Made by a program: the position numbers and the translations under genes | Assembly: GCA_035516255.1 (NCBI GenBank) | Contig: DATJAL010000046.1 | Location: forward strand, 1 to 52,209 | DNA from: Chitinivibrionales bacterium | GTDB taxonomy: Bacteria > Fibrobacterota > Chitinivibrionia > Chitinivibrionales > FEN-1185 | DNA: 52,209 nt | Reading direction: 5' to 3' | The notes under the pieces: model-generated | What the model saw: the letters and a program-made list of their open reading frames with translations, nothing else | Told to the model about the DNA's origin: nothing | Database searches by the model: none | Part shown: positions 31,765 to 41,207 of the stretch, in pieces | How positions within the stretch are numbered: position 1 is the stretch's first letter | Layout: every line of letters begins with the position of its first letter

Positions 31765-32289
31765 ATGAAGCTGCGCATCGTGATTTACGGATCGGTTCTC
31801 GTCTTGTGCATCGCCGCCGCGCTGGTGGTGGGGTTCAACTTCGGCGACATCATCGCCGGCGACACCTCGGCAAATAAAACGGTTGAGGATTTTGCCAGCA
31901 CGAACGCGGTACGGCTTTCAAAGAACGCCATTCTGCTGGTAAAAATGGACAGCGGATACGGGGCCATCAAACTGCTGAAATCGGGCGGCCGTTCCGCCAA
32001 GGTGAAATGGTGGTACCAGGATGGACTTTGTTCCACCGCCTTCTCCGAAGACGGGATGTGCGGCATCACCAAACTGGTGGACAAAGTCAAGGTGGTGCAC
32101 GGCAGCGCCAAGAACCGCATCGACAACAAGGGGAGCGTTGATGTGGTCAAAATAAACGAGACAAGCGTGAAATGGAGCGCGCCGGACTGGTTTTATTACG
32201 ACACCAGGTACGGGATGATGCTGAAGAACGAGGCCGATATCAAGAGGGTGGTGATCAGCGAGCATGATGATTGGACGTATATAAAGTGA
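31765..32289 (+). CDS. Membrane-anchored periplasmic protein, function unknown
   Basis: A 174-residue protein with an N-terminal anchor or uncleaved signal (KLRIVIYGSVLVLCIAAALV) followed by a soluble domain of beta character (NAILLVKMDSGYGAIKLLKS, AKVKWWYQDGLCSTAFSEDG, WSAPDWFYYDTRYGMML). AGGGGGT precedes ATG 31765; an earlier ATG at 31717 has no such site. It lies 68 bases after the response regulator and may be co-transcribed, but no functional link is evident. No family recognised. Confidence 0.6.
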   Translation: MKLRIVIYGSVLVLCIAAALVVGFNFGDIIAGDTSANKTVEDFASTNAVRLSKNAILLVKMDSGYGAIKLLKSGGRSAKVKWWYQDGLCSTAFSEDGMCGITKLVDKVKVVHGSAKNRIDNKGSVDVVKINETSVKWSAPDWFYYDTRYGMMLKNEADIKRVVISEHDDWTYIK

Positions 32290-32312
32290 TTCAGGCCTCG
32301 CCGTGGCCTGAA
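32290..32312 (+). terminator. Hairpin after the 31765 gene
   Basis: TTCAGGCC-TCGCCGT-GGCCTGAA, eight perfect pairs starting just past the stop codon, with an A-rich stretch some bases later. The remainder of the 317-base gap to 32606 shows nothing recognisable. Confidence 0.5.
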
Positions 32313-32606
32313 GCATGGCTCCCATTTAAAAAAAATAATTCGATTGAGCGCTTTCCGTTGCCGAGGAACAACGCTAAAAAGGTGAGGAGCAGGTACCTTT
32401 ATAAAGTCAATCTCACCATTCGTTGACAATAGATAATCCGCAGTCTTTCCTTATCCGCCAGATATGCTTCTGTCATTTTTCAACCGATTGCACCGGCTTA
32501 TTGAGTTTAAGATACGCTGAAGCGTGATTATAGTTGGATATTTTGATAACGGAAATGTAATATTAAGACAGTTGTTATTCCACAACGTCAACCATGGGGA
32601 AGCGTT

Positions 32607-35237
32607 TTGACACAAGTAAAATTGTTGGCTCTCCTCTATCTCTTTTTTGCGCTTAGCTCCAGCCCCGCCGACGGCCAGGCGCTTAAAGAAGACATGGTTC
32701 AAGTTGTTCTCCCGTTCCATATATTCAGATCGTTACCCGCGGACAATATCAAAACGCAGCAATACTTCGAATACAGGTCGTCTTTTCAAGCGCATATCAT
32801 GGAAATTCTTTCAACAATGAAAATAAGGGCATTGCCGGCGCTTTATGCATCGGCCTTTCAAGCGGCGTATGATCCGCGGAGCATGGAAGATATTGATGAT
32901 TTTCTGAAATATGAGCCCAAGGAACAGCGAAAATACCTCACTCTTATTCCGGTGGTGCACAATAATATACTGGACCTCCAGGGAGACAAATACAAGATTA
33001 AAATCTCGGTAGAGATTTATGCCATGGAAGCCACTGGCAAAATAGGGAAACCGCTCCTTGCGGGAGACCTTGAATGTAATGGAAAATGGCTGGCAGATCA
33101 AAACAAGTCAAACTCCGGCGATGAGGTGTTATCTGAAATAAAAGCCGCGCTTTTCAAACAAAAGCAATGGCCGGCACTCACTGCCTATATTCACGATCAC
33201 GCGAAAGAATTCTTGCCGTTTCCGCAATTTGGAAAGTACCGGTTCCATAAAGAGCAGTCTACGCATTCTTTCGGCCAAGCGTGTAGCATCTTTTTCAACC
33301 AGTTTCCTCTTACCTTGAACCAGGCTTCCACCCGGATAGAGAAATCAAATCTGTATATCGTCAACGCAACCCAAAATACGAACAAGATGACGTTTGATTT
33401 TGATCTTGGCAATGAAGTCCCGGCGCTCGTGTACGGCTATATCATTGCATCGGATCTCAAAGTAAGGGAGTTGACAAATAAGGATGTCCATATTGAAAAA
33501 TCCCCTGAAGCCGTTCCCGACGATGTGTATTCCGGTTTGCGGTATCTTGTCGTTGACCTGCCGGGCATCACAACAGGTTCCGTCGTCAGCTATGCAATCA
33601 AATACTACGATCGGGCGGCGTTCGATTCAACCGCACTCTGCATTCCCGGCTCGAATACCCATGGTAATCCTCTTGCGCGCGATTTGACCCTGAGATTTTC
33701 GAGCGATTCGACGCCGTGGCAACTTCGGGTTTTGCTTCCGTATTCGTCGATGTCCAAAGTCTTCATACAAACCGAAAAGGTGAGCGTGTTGGATTCCTTG
33801 GCCACGGGGTTTGGAAAGAACCCTTTTCGTGATGGACTGTTTAGTCCAAGGAACCCGTACGCGGCGCGGCCGAAGGGGTTCGCAAATCTTATTACTGGCA
33901 GCATGGAAAAGAGAATATCAGCTCTTACACCGCCGCTGTACAACCCAGAATATCTTTTCCAAATGTTCCTGTATGAGGGATTGTCAACGCCTCTGCCGGT
34001 TCCGGCTATGGAACCATTGACGTATATGGAGGTCCCCAGAATTCGCGTCGCAACGGAAACCTCATGGGATTCGTTATACGGGCAGACTCGTGATTCCATA
34101 TTTTCCCTCATTAATCATCGGAAAAAAGCCTCCTTGCTTTCCGGGAAGGCGCCAACACAAGTCGTTATTGACTCAATGGTTGCAAACCTGCAGACATTTT
34201 TTTCAGATAGCCTTCGGTACATGCACGTTTCATTCAGCGGCCACAAGACGATTCCGGAATGCCCGGACACACTCCTGGTCACCCGAATGGGCGATTGCAA
34301 GGATTTCTCCACCCTTTTCATTTCAGAACTTCGTTCGATGGGAATTAACGCCGTTCCCGCGCTGGTGAATGCCTCGTGGCCGACGTCAACATCCATGACG
34401 CTGCCGTCCTACGATGCTTTCGATCACATGATCGTATACGTCCCGCAATTTTCCTGGTGGATCGATCCGGTGTACCATCCGCTGCCGCCGGCAATCGTTC
34501 CGGAATATCTCACGGGGCTCAAGTCGCTCGTCCTTTTCAAGGATTCCGCGAGGATCATGGAGATAAGGTCCAACGAGGATTCGCTCTACCATTCGGTGAT
34601 ATCGTATGAGATTAAAATCGAAGGACAGAACGAAACGGTCGCGAACACGTACGTCGCCTCTTATGAGAAATCGGGCCTTGTTCGAAAGTATCTCCCGCGC
34701 ATCGATACCACCCGTTATCTTGATTTCCTTTTTCCGGCGGATGATAATGCCAAACGATACTCGATTGATGAGCAGAATTTGCAAATCTCGGGCCTGGACC
34801 GACGCAATGGCAGGGTGATCATTCATCGCCGATTCACGGCTCGAAACACGGTCACGATGGCCGGCGGCAACAGATTGCTTAACCTTCCGGAAATGCCGCT
34901 GTTTTGGTTTGTTTCCATTGTGGCTTCAAACACCCGCACCTCAGATTTGTATTTTCCTTATTTCCTTTTCTGCGATGTAAAAATAAAATTGTCTGACGAT
35001 TACACGGCGCTATGGCCAAAAAACACGACGCAGCTTGATTTCGGCGGCGGCCTTCGTGTCGTGCAACTGACAAGCCATGAGATAGATTTTTGTTTTCATG
35101 TTAAAAAGGGGATTATGAATCTTCAGGAATATATGGTGTTCAAGCGTGCAATGGATTTTTACAGGAATTTTTTCTCAAATCCGATTCCAATTAAAAGACA
35201 ATCCGCGAAAACCGCGCAGGGCCGACAGTCGCTTTGA
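32607..35237 (+). CDS. Exported DUF3857 / transglutaminase-like protein
   Basis: 876 residues with a signal peptide (LLALLYLFFALSSSPADGQ). The first 200 residues are an unassigned domain. Residues about 215-420 match DUF3857 in outline (beta-rich, TGSVVSYAIKYYDRAAFDST). A transglutaminase-like papain-fold domain follows, with catalytic Cys in RMGDCKDFSTLFISELR (near 563), His in YDAFDHMIVYVP (near 605) and Asp in SWWIDPVYHPL (near 619). Such proteins are often found in Bacteroidetes and relatives with unclear substrates; crosslinking or peptidase activity are both possible. The start is a TTG at 32607 behind GGGGAAG; no ATG fits the frame nearby. AT-richer than its surroundings. Confidence 0.8.
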   Translation: MTQVKLLALLYLFFALSSSPADGQALKEDMVQVVLPFHIFRSLPADNIKTQQYFEYRSSFQAHIMEILSTMKIRALPALYASAFQAAYDPRSMEDIDDFLKYEPKEQRKYLTLIPVVHNNILDLQGDKYKIKISVEIYAMEATGKIGKPLLAGDLECNGKWLADQNKSNSGDEVLSEIKAALFKQKQWPALTAYIHDHAKEFLPFPQFGKYRFHKEQSTHSFGQACSIFFNQFPLTLNQASTRIEKSNLYIVNATQNTNKMTFDFDLGNEVPALVYGYIIASDLKVRELTNKDVHIEKSPEAVPDDVYSGLRYLVVDLPGITTGSVVSYAIKYYDRAAFDSTALCIPGSNTHGNPLARDLTLRFSSDSTPWQLRVLLPYSSMSKVFIQTEKVSVLDSLATGFGKNPFRDGLFSPRNPYAARPKGFANLITGSMEKRISALTPPLYNPEYLFQMFLYEGLSTPLPVPAMEPLTYMEVPRIRVATETSWDSLYGQTRDSIFSLINHRKKASLLSGKAPTQVVIDSMVANLQTFFSDSLRYMHVSFSGHKTIPECPDTLLVTRMGDCKDFSTLFISELRSMGINAVPALVNASWPTSTSMTLPSYDAFDHMIVYVPQFSWWIDPVYHPLPPAIVPEYLTGLKSLVLFKDSARIMEIRSNEDSLYHSVISYEIKIEGQNETVANTYVASYEKSGLVRKYLPRIDTTRYLDFLFPADDNAKRYSIDEQNLQISGLDRRNGRVIIHRRFTARNTVTMAGGNRLLNLPEMPLFWFVSIVASNTRTSDLYFPYFLFCDVKIKLSDDYTALWPKNTTQLDFGGGLRVVQLTSHEIDFCFHVKKGIMNLQEYMVFKRAMDFYRNFFSNPIPIKRQSAKTAQGRQSL

Positions 35238-35374
35238 GATTTTTAAGAATTGTCTATAATGAAATAGGGGGGACATTCCGAATTCGGCAGCATCTGGAAG
35301 AATGGACGGCAAGCGGCGCTTCCCACCGCCGGCGGTCGGCCACTCATCTTGCATTGATAATCCTCAATTTATCC

Positions 35375-36082
35375 TCATCCCCCCAAATACGCCTCTCTCA
35401 CCTTCGGATTGTCCCTTATCTCCGCCGCCTTCCCGCTCAATACGATGCTTCCCGTTTCCAGCACGTAGGCGGTATGCGCAATTGACAAGGCCTTTGCCGC
35501 GTTCTGCTCCACGAGCAGGATGGTGGTGCCTTCGCGGTTGATCCGCACGATGGTCTCGAACATGTCTTGCACGAGCGCGGGCGCAAGGCCCATGGACGGC
35601 TCGTCGAGAAGAAGCAGTTCGCCGCCGGTGACGAGCGCGCGGCCCACGGCCAGCATCTGCTGCTCTCCACCGGAAAGCGTTCCTGCGATCTGGGCCCTGC
35701 GTTCCTTGAGACGCGGGAACAATTCAAACACGTGGGTGAGTGCCTTGGAAACGGCGGCGGCGCTCTGCCCGGCCGAGGCCGCGACTTCGAGGTTTTCCAT
35801 GACCGTGAGCGGCGCGAAAATGCCGCGTCCTTCAGGCACGTGCGCGATTCCCTTTTTGACAATAAGGTGCGGGGCGATGCCCGTGATGTCCCGGCCTTTG
35901 AAGAAGATGGAACCGGAGGCTGGGCTCTTGAGCCCGGACACGGAGCGAAGGATGGTGGATTTTCCCGCGCCGTTTGCGCCGATGATCGCCACGATGCGGC
36001 CCGCGTCGACCGAAAACGACACGTTGTCCACCGCGATTATGGAGCCGTACGACACGGAAAGGCGGTTCACCTCAAGCAGCAT
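35375..36082 (-). CDS. livF: Branched-chain amino acid ABC transporter ATPase LivF
   Basis: A 235-residue ATPase. It has Walker A IIGANGAGKSTIL, signature LSGGEQQMLAVGRAL, Walker B LLLLDEPSMGLAP and the H-loop region LLVEQNAAKAL. The LivF type is recognised by VNRLSVSYGSIIAVDNVSF and HVPEGRGIFAPLTVMENL. Together with LivG it powers the transporter. ATG 36082 overlaps the LivG stop by 11 bases; the longer frame upstream is read-through. Confidence 0.95.
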   Translation of the reverse strand: MLLEVNRLSVSYGSIIAVDNVSFSVDAGRIVAIIGANGAGKSTILRSVSGLKSPASGSIFFKGRDITGIAPHLIVKKGIAHVPEGRGIFAPLTVMENLEVAASAGQSAAAVSKALTHVFELFPRLKERRAQIAGTLSGGEQQMLAVGRALVTGGELLLLDEPSMGLAPALVQDMFETIVRINREGTTILLVEQNAAKALSIAHTAYVLETGSIVLSGKAAEIRDNPKVREAYLGG

Positions 36083-36848
36083 GGGCGCTGTCCTTTCCGA
36101 GGTACGCCTCGATGACGCGCGGATGGGCCCGGATCTGCTCCGGCGTGCCCGCCGCAATTGTTTCGCCGAAGTCAAGCACGACGATGCGCTGCGACACCTT
36201 CATGATCACGTGCATGTTGTGCTCAATGATGAGGATGGTGAGGCTGAATTTCTCCTTGACCCACAGAATGGTCTCGATGAGTTCGGCGGCCTCTCTGGGG
36301 TTCATGCCGGCGGCGGGTTCGTCGAGCAGCAGCAGCGACGGCCGGGTGGCGATGGCGCGCGCGATTTCGAGGCGGCGCTGCTGGCCGTAGGCCAGCGACG
36401 AGCTGCGCAGTCCCGCCTTTTCCACAAGTCCGAATACGTCAAGCAGCTCGCGGCACCAGGCGTCGAGGTCGTGCTCTTTTGTCCAGAATGAGGGCGGATG
36501 GAACAGCGAAGTGAGCATGCCGTAGTCCGCCTGGTGCCGCGCCGCCACCTTGATGTTGTCGATGATCGACATGTCGTGGAACAGCCTGATGTTCTGGAAC
36601 GTGCGGCCGATGCCTTTGCGGTTGACGAGGTGCGGCGACATGCCGGTGATGTTTTCGTTGTTGAGGGCGATGGCACCGCGTTTGGGTCTGTAAATCCCGG
36701 TTATCAGGTTGAACACGGTGGTCTTGCCCGCGCCGTTCGGGCCGATGAGCCCGACCAGCTCGCCTTTGTCAAGAGTCAGGTTGAACCCGGACACGGCGCA
36801 CAGCCCGCCAAAGTAGTGGGTAAGGTCGTTTATGGTGAACAGGGGCAT
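36072..36848 (-). CDS. livG: Branched-chain amino acid ABC transporter ATPase LivG
   Basis: 258 residues. It has Walker A GLIGPNGAGKTTVFNLITG, IGRTFQNIRLF (Q-loop, typical of LivG), signature LAYGQQRRLEIARAIA, Walker B LLLLDEPAAGMNP and switch HNMHVI. The C terminus EQIRAHPRVIEAYLG is family-typical. It lies between livM and livF on the reverse strand. The 76 bases separating it from livM are occupied by a CGCAAAG-type hairpin repeat. Confidence 0.95.
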   Translation of the reverse strand: MPLFTINDLTHYFGGLCAVSGFNLTLDKGELVGLIGPNGAGKTTVFNLITGIYRPKRGAIALNNENITGMSPHLVNRKGIGRTFQNIRLFHDMSIIDNIKVAARHQADYGMLTSLFHPPSFWTKEHDLDAWCRELLDVFGLVEKAGLRSSSLAYGQQRRLEIARAIATRPSLLLLDEPAAGMNPREAAELIETILWVKEKFSLTILIIEHNMHVIMKVSQRIVVLDFGETIAAGTPEQIRAHPRVIEAYLGKDSAHAA

Positions 36849-36875
36849 TCCTTATTCCTTTATTTGTTACAGAGA

Positions 36876-36980
36876 ATTCACCGCAAAGGCGCAAAGAACG
36901 GAAAGAAATTGAGAGTTTTTATGTTCATAGTGTCCATTTTCTTTTCTTCTTTGCGAACTTTGCGTCTTTGAGGTGAAATT
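36876..36980. repeat. CGCAAAG-type inverted repeat between livG and livM
   Basis: Left arm 36876-36907 (TTCACCGCAAAGGCGCAAAG) and right arm 36942-36980 (CTTTGCGAACTTTGCGTCTT) pair well. Same family as 6253-6384. The right arm overlaps the end of livM on the reverse strand and encodes its last residues. Confidence 0.75.
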
Positions 36981-38007
36981 TATTTTTTCTCTTTTGCACC
37001 ATTTCCTTGAACTTCCACGGCACCAGGAACCCGAACTCCTTTTCCCCCATGATCCCGTCGCGCATGAACCGCATCACCAGAATCAGAATGAGCGGGTAGA
37101 TCACGAGGCGCCAGCTTTCCAAGTTGACAAGCCGGAGCAGCTCGGGCACCACGGTGAACGTTGCCGCGCCCACGATGCTGCCCGCGATGCTATGCGGCCC
37201 GCCGATGTACAGGAAGATGAGGATGTCGAGCGTCTTGAGGAACCCGAAGTTGTCCGGGTTGATGTACCGGCTCATATGCGCGAACAGGCCGCCGGCGATG
37301 CCGGCGAAGAACGCGCCCAGCACGAACGCCCACACCTTCTGGAACGTGGTGTTCACGCCCATGCTCGCGGCCGCTATTTCGTTGTCGCGCACCGCAATGC
37401 ACGCCCTTCCGTAATGCGAGTAGATGAAATTGCGCATCATCCAGAGCGAGAGAAAGAAAAACGCGCCGATGTAAATCGCTCCGGAGAATGCCGGAATGCC
37501 GGGGATGCCGCGCGGCCCTCCCAGAACGTCGAAGAACCGCAGTCCGGCGCGGATCACCTCGCCGGCCGCGAGCGTCACGATGGCAAGGTAGTCGCCGCGC
37601 AGCCGCAAACTCGGGAACCCGATTAAAAGCCCGAAAACGCCGGCAATTGCGCCGCCGGCAATAACCGCAAAAATAAAAATCAGATGTCCCTCAATCGAGG
37701 AGGTTGACAATGCGCTGCCGAACACCGCTTTGGGCGCCACGGTGGTGATGACCGCCGACGTGTAGGCGCCGATGGCCATGAACCCGGCGTGGCCAAGCGA
37801 GAACTGGCCCGTGAACCCGTTGATGAGCGCGAGCGACACGGTGAGGATGATGTTGATTTCTATGATAAAAAAGATGCGGGAATAATACTGGAACTGGCGG
37901 AGCGGGGAGAGAAGTCCGGCAAGGGATTGGAGAATAATAAATATTCCCAGGACGATAATTAATTTGACTAAATGATTCTTTTTTGATTCCATAATATCAA
38001 TCTGCAT
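36925..38007 (-). CDS. livM: Branched-chain amino acid ABC transporter permease LivM
   Basis: 360 residues, inner-membrane permease with about nine segments. Family blocks: ALINGFTGQFSLGHAGFMAI, GAYTSAVITT, IGFPSLRLRGDYLAIVTLAA, GEVIRAGLRF, GRACIAVRDNEIAAASMGVN and GGPHSIAGSIVGAATFTVVP. The last 20 or so residues (KNKFHLKDAKFAKKKRKWTL) are lysine-rich and come from the repeat that follows the gene, whose TGA is the stop. ATG 38007 is used, but 37992 is possible; neither has a clear ribosome site. A family B repeat ends within 10 bases upstream. Confidence 0.93.
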   Translation of the reverse strand: MQIDIMESKKNHLVKLIIVLGIFIILQSLAGLLSPLRQFQYYSRIFFIIEINIILTVSLALINGFTGQFSLGHAGFMAIGAYTSAVITTVAPKAVFGSALSTSSIEGHLIFIFAVIAGGAIAGVFGLLIGFPSLRLRGDYLAIVTLAAGEVIRAGLRFFDVLGGPRGIPGIPAFSGAIYIGAFFFLSLWMMRNFIYSHYGRACIAVRDNEIAAASMGVNTTFQKVWAFVLGAFFAGIAGGLFAHMSRYINPDNFGFLKTLDILIFLYIGGPHSIAGSIVGAATFTVVPELLRLVNLESWRLVIYPLILILVMRFMRDGIMGEKEFGFLVPWKFKEMVQKRKNKFHLKDAKFAKKKRKWTL

Positions 38008-38010
38008 AAA

Positions 38011-38071
38011 ATAATTCTGAATCAGGGCGTTCCCCTCGCCTTCGTCAAGACTCAGGCTCGGGTCGGCCTCC
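38011..38071 (-). repeat. Dispersed repeat family B, copy B6
   Basis: On the reverse strand: GGAGGCCGACCCGAGCC, a weaker hairpin, then GAGGGGAACGCCC and AT-rich DNA leading directly into livM. The DNA just upstream shares a 22-base block (38089-38110) exactly with 42420-42441. Confidence 0.65.
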
Positions 38072-38264
38072 TTGCTGGCTCGGCTGTTCGCCTCGTTGCC
38101 GGACCGCCCGAGTCGCCTTCGGCGAAGGGTCGGCCGGCAATTCGCTCTGGCTCACCCTCCAGTCCGCCTAACGCGGCGGCGGAGTTTTTTTTCGTGAACA
38201 TCTCCTGTGACGCCGAACGCACACATCTTTTCAAAAATGACATTTTAATCTTAACAACTGCTCT

Positions 38265-38419
38265 GCGCGGGTGCGCCCAACGAATGTTTGAAACTTGCCA
38301 CGGTCGGTACCCGGCCGCACCCAGGAGAGGGGAGTGCCGAGGATCGCCGCCGCCTTACTGCGTTTTTGTCTTATCAGGAAGGCGGCGGAAGCCGAGGCCG
38401 AGGGAGATACCTCTCCCCC
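38265..38419 (-). repeat. Dispersed repeat family A, copy A4
   Basis: On the reverse strand it opens GGGGGAGAGGTATCTCCCTC, has an interior hairpin TTCCGCCGCCTT against AAGGCGGCGG, and ends CTGGGTGCGGCCGGGTACCG followed by GTTGGGCGCACCCGCGC. With B6 it fills the 430-base livH-livM gap (38008-38437). Confidence 0.75.
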
Positions 38420-38437
38420 AAAAGAATTTATTATTTA

Positions 38438-39598
38438 TCAAACTTTTTCCTGTTCACTCCTGCCAAGTATGCCAGTGGGCTTGACAAGCAGGATTATAAT
38501 CAAAATTATGAACGCCGCCGCGAATCCTAAATTTGAATCAACAGAATTTGCAAATACTTCGGATATTCCCATGATGAAAGCGCCGATGACCGCGCCCGGC
38601 AGGCTTCCGATTCCGCCAAGCACCGCGGCGATGAAGGCCTTCATGCCGGGAAAAAATCCGAGAAAAGGCGACTGGAGCACGCCGTAGTTCATCGCATAGA
38701 GAATACCTGAAACGCCGGCCAGCGCCGGGCCAATGGCAAAGGTTATCGAGATGATCCTGTTGACGTCAATGCCCATGAGGCTGGCCACGTCATGGTTGTA
38801 CGCGACGGCACGCATCTGTTTCCCCATGAGGGTTTTTTCGACAAGGAACCAGAGCGCGAAAAGCAGGACGGCGCACACCGCCATGTTGAGCGCGAACAGG
38901 TTGGTGACGGCAACATCGAGGCCGGGAATGCGCACGAGGTCGAATTTGCCTATGATGTCGGGAAACGCGCGGTACTTGTTGTCGAACACGATGGGAAGCG
39001 AGCAGAAGTTTTCCAGAAAGTATGAAACGCCGAGCGCGGTGATGAGCGCCAGCAAGCGCCTTTTGCTGCGAAGCGGCCGGTACGCGATGCGTTCCATGGT
39101 CACGCCGAGCACCGCGCACATGACCATGACGTACGCCGCAAGCAGGGGAAAGAAAAAGGGGCCGAGCTTTAAGGAAAAAAGAAACCGCGAGCCCAAATAC
39201 AGGAGCGGCGCAAAGGCGGCGGAAAGCGCGGCCAGAACAAGGAGTTTTAAAACAGCAATCGTTCCCTGGAATACAAGTTTTGTCCTGCGCGACGCGCCTG
39301 GCGCATGCGCCTTCGGAAAGAGTTTACGTACAGGAATCCTATCGAACAGCGCCACCATGGTCAGGTACGCCGTGGCCACGGCCATGAGAACGCAGACCTG
39401 CGGAGGAAATGCCGCCATGCCCGCGTAAAACGACACCAGGAAAAACGCGATGTACGCGCCCACCATGAAAATATCGGCATGCGCGAAGTTGATGAGCTTG
39501 ATCACGCCGTAGATGAGGGTGTAGCCGAGCGCAATGAGCGCGTAGATGGTGCCGAGCTGCACGCCGTTGATGAGCTGCTGGAGGAGGTAGGAGGACAT
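38438..39598 (-). CDS. livH: Branched-chain amino acid ABC transporter permease LivH, enlarged
   Basis: 386 residues. Family motifs are QQLINGVQLGTIYALIALGY, GVIKLINFAHADIFMVGAYI, YRPLRSKRRLLALITALGVS, VAYNHDVASLMGIDVNRIIS and GMKAFIAAVLGGIGSLPGAV. Typical LivH proteins are about 290-310 residues. The extra length lies near residues 65-145, where a basic loop (RIPVRKLFPKAHAPGASRRT) and added hydrophobic segments are inserted between the first membrane helices. The start is ATG 39598. It is the first permease after the binding-protein gene. Confidence 0.93.
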   Translation of the reverse strand: MSSYLLQQLINGVQLGTIYALIALGYTLIYGVIKLINFAHADIFMVGAYIAFFLVSFYAGMAAFPPQVCVLMAVATAYLTMVALFDRIPVRKLFPKAHAPGASRRTKLVFQGTIAVLKLLVLAALSAAFAPLLYLGSRFLFSLKLGPFFFPLLAAYVMVMCAVLGVTMERIAYRPLRSKRRLLALITALGVSYFLENFCSLPIVFDNKYRAFPDIIGKFDLVRIPGLDVAVTNLFALNMAVCAVLLFALWFLVEKTLMGKQMRAVAYNHDVASLMGIDVNRIISITFAIGPALAGVSGILYAMNYGVLQSPFLGFFPGMKAFIAAVLGGIGSLPGAVIGAFIMGISEVFANSVDSNLGFAAAFIILIIILLVKPTGILGRSEQEKV

Positions 39599-39915
39599 GA
39601 GGAGATTTTTATTTTATCTGATAAGATTTGTCCCGATGATTTGGGATGATTTTTGTTCAGAATAAACTTACGATAAAATAAATTTCCCCTGATTTCTTGT
39701 CATTCAATTAAGGAAGTTAGATTGATTGGTCTGTAGGTCCGCGGGTTAGCGGGTAGAATAAATTACCACGGGTTGATCAAGTGTGCCAATTTTTTTGTTG
39801 AAAGCCTCCCGGGGGAGGTTGGCGGGCGACATAATCGCATTTTCCTTGGCGGGTCTAAGGGCCGGCCAGGCCCTTCCATATCTTGAATCTATATTTATTT
39901 TCTTAAACCGAATAA
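39599..39915. other. Intergenic gap in the liv operon
   Basis: 317 bases between livH and the binding-protein stop. It contains two palindromes, CCTCCCGGGGGAGG near 39807 and GGGCCGGCCAGGCCC near 39860, the latter possibly attenuating read-through after the highly expressed binding-protein gene. No gene seen. Confidence 0.5.
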
Positions 39916-41049
39916 TTACGGCGCTACTCGTTCCACAAACACCTGCTTCCCATCCTTTATCTTCAATATCACCGCGGACTTTATCGGATTTCTCTTTTCG
40001 TCAAACGTAATATTGCCGGACACTCCGGCCACCGGGCTCGTTTTAATCGCCTCTTTCAGCGCGTCCGGGTCAAGGCTGCCGGTCTTTTTAATCGCGGACA
40101 TGAGAATGACCGCCGCGTCGTAGGCAAGCGACGCGAGCGCGTCGGGCTTATCGTTGTACTGTTGTTTGTATTTGTCAACGAAATTCCGCACCACGGCGCC
40201 CGTGTCGTCTTTTGAAAAATGGTTTGAGAACACGCAGCCTTCCACGCTGGCGCCGCCGATCTCCACGAGCTTGGGCGAGTCCCAGCCGTCGCCGCCGCCG
40301 GTGGGGACCGAGAGCCCGATTTCCTTTGACTGCTTCATGATCATAGCGTCGGCGGCATAGTAGTTGGGGCAGTAGAGAAAATCCGGCGCGGCCGCCTTGA
40401 TGTTGGTGAGCTGCGCCTTGAAATCGACCGTGTTGGCCTCGTCGGTAAACGCTTCCCTGGCGACGATCGTTCCCCCGTACTCTTCGAATTTTTTTGAAAA
40501 CACCTGGGCGAGCCCCTTGTTGTAGTCGTTGCCGTTATCGTAGATGACGGCCGCCTTTTTCGCCTTGAGGGTGTTGCCCGCGTATTTCGCCATCACCATT
40601 CCCTGGAACGGGTCGATGAAGCACGCGCGGAATATAAAGTCGCCCGCCTCGGTGACTTTCTCGTTTGTCGAGGCGGATGAAATCATGGGCACGCGCGACT
40701 CCTGGCATATGGGCGCGATCGCGAGCGAGTTTTTGGAAGCAACGGCTCCGATGATGGCGATCACACCGTCCTTGCTGATGAGCTTCTGGCAGGCGTTTGC
40801 CGCTTTTTCCGGCTGGCCCTCGTCGTCTTCATACACCGCCCGCACCGGCAGGTCCACGCCCCCCACCATGATGCCGCCCGCCTGGTTAACTTCCGCGACG
40901 GCAAGCTCCATTGCCTGTTTCGACGACTGCCCGAAGGTGGCGGTGCTGCCGGAAAGAGGGAACAATCCTCCAATGACGATTTCCTTTTTTGATTTTGAAC
41001 ATGAGACGAGGAGTAAAGCGAGAATAGTGAGGATGACGATTTTTTTCAT
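39916..41049 (-). CDS. Branched-chain amino acid-binding lipoprotein (LivJ/LivK type)
   Basis: A 377-residue periplasmic binding protein. The lipoprotein signal MKKIVILTILALLLVSC (Cys at 17) means it is membrane-tethered. The Peripla_BP_6 fold begins EIVIGGLFPLSGSTATFGQS, followed by GAVASKNSLAIAPICQESRV, SSASTNEKVTEAGDFIFRAC, YDNGNDYNKGLAQVF and LASLAYDAAVILMSAIKK. AAGGAGCC precedes the ATG. It delivers substrate to LivHM; the ligand could be Leu/Ile/Val or another small amide or amino acid. Confidence 0.94.
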   Translation of the reverse strand: MKKIVILTILALLLVSCSKSKKEIVIGGLFPLSGSTATFGQSSKQAMELAVAEVNQAGGIMVGGVDLPVRAVYEDDEGQPEKAANACQKLISKDGVIAIIGAVASKNSLAIAPICQESRVPMISSASTNEKVTEAGDFIFRACFIDPFQGMVMAKYAGNTLKAKKAAVIYDNGNDYNKGLAQVFSKKFEEYGGTIVAREAFTDEANTVDFKAQLTNIKAAAPDFLYCPNYYAADAMIMKQSKEIGLSVPTGGGDGWDSPKLVEIGGASVEGCVFSNHFSKDDTGAVVRNFVDKYKQQYNDKPDALASLAYDAAVILMSAIKKTGSLDPDALKEAIKTSPVAGVSGNITFDEKRNPIKSAVILKIKDGKQVFVERVAP

Positions 41050-41106
41050 GAAAGGCTCCTTGAAATCAATCACAGAAGAAGTATTTATGGATTATGTTGG
41101 CTCATT

Positions 41107-41136
41107 ATAATGATCAACGGCAATACACTTTGTCAA
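41107..41136 (-). promoter_or_regulatory. Candidate promoter of the liv operon
   Basis: On the reverse strand TTGACA (41136-41131), an 18-base spacer, and CATTAT (41112-41107), overlapping a TATAAT three bases further on. About 57 bases before the binding-protein start. Confidence 0.4.
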
Positions 41137-41207
41137 GTTACCAATACTTCACCAGAGTTCCATCACGAATACTGACTCCGAGCTTGCCGTCGCTGCCCGC
41201 CAGAATG

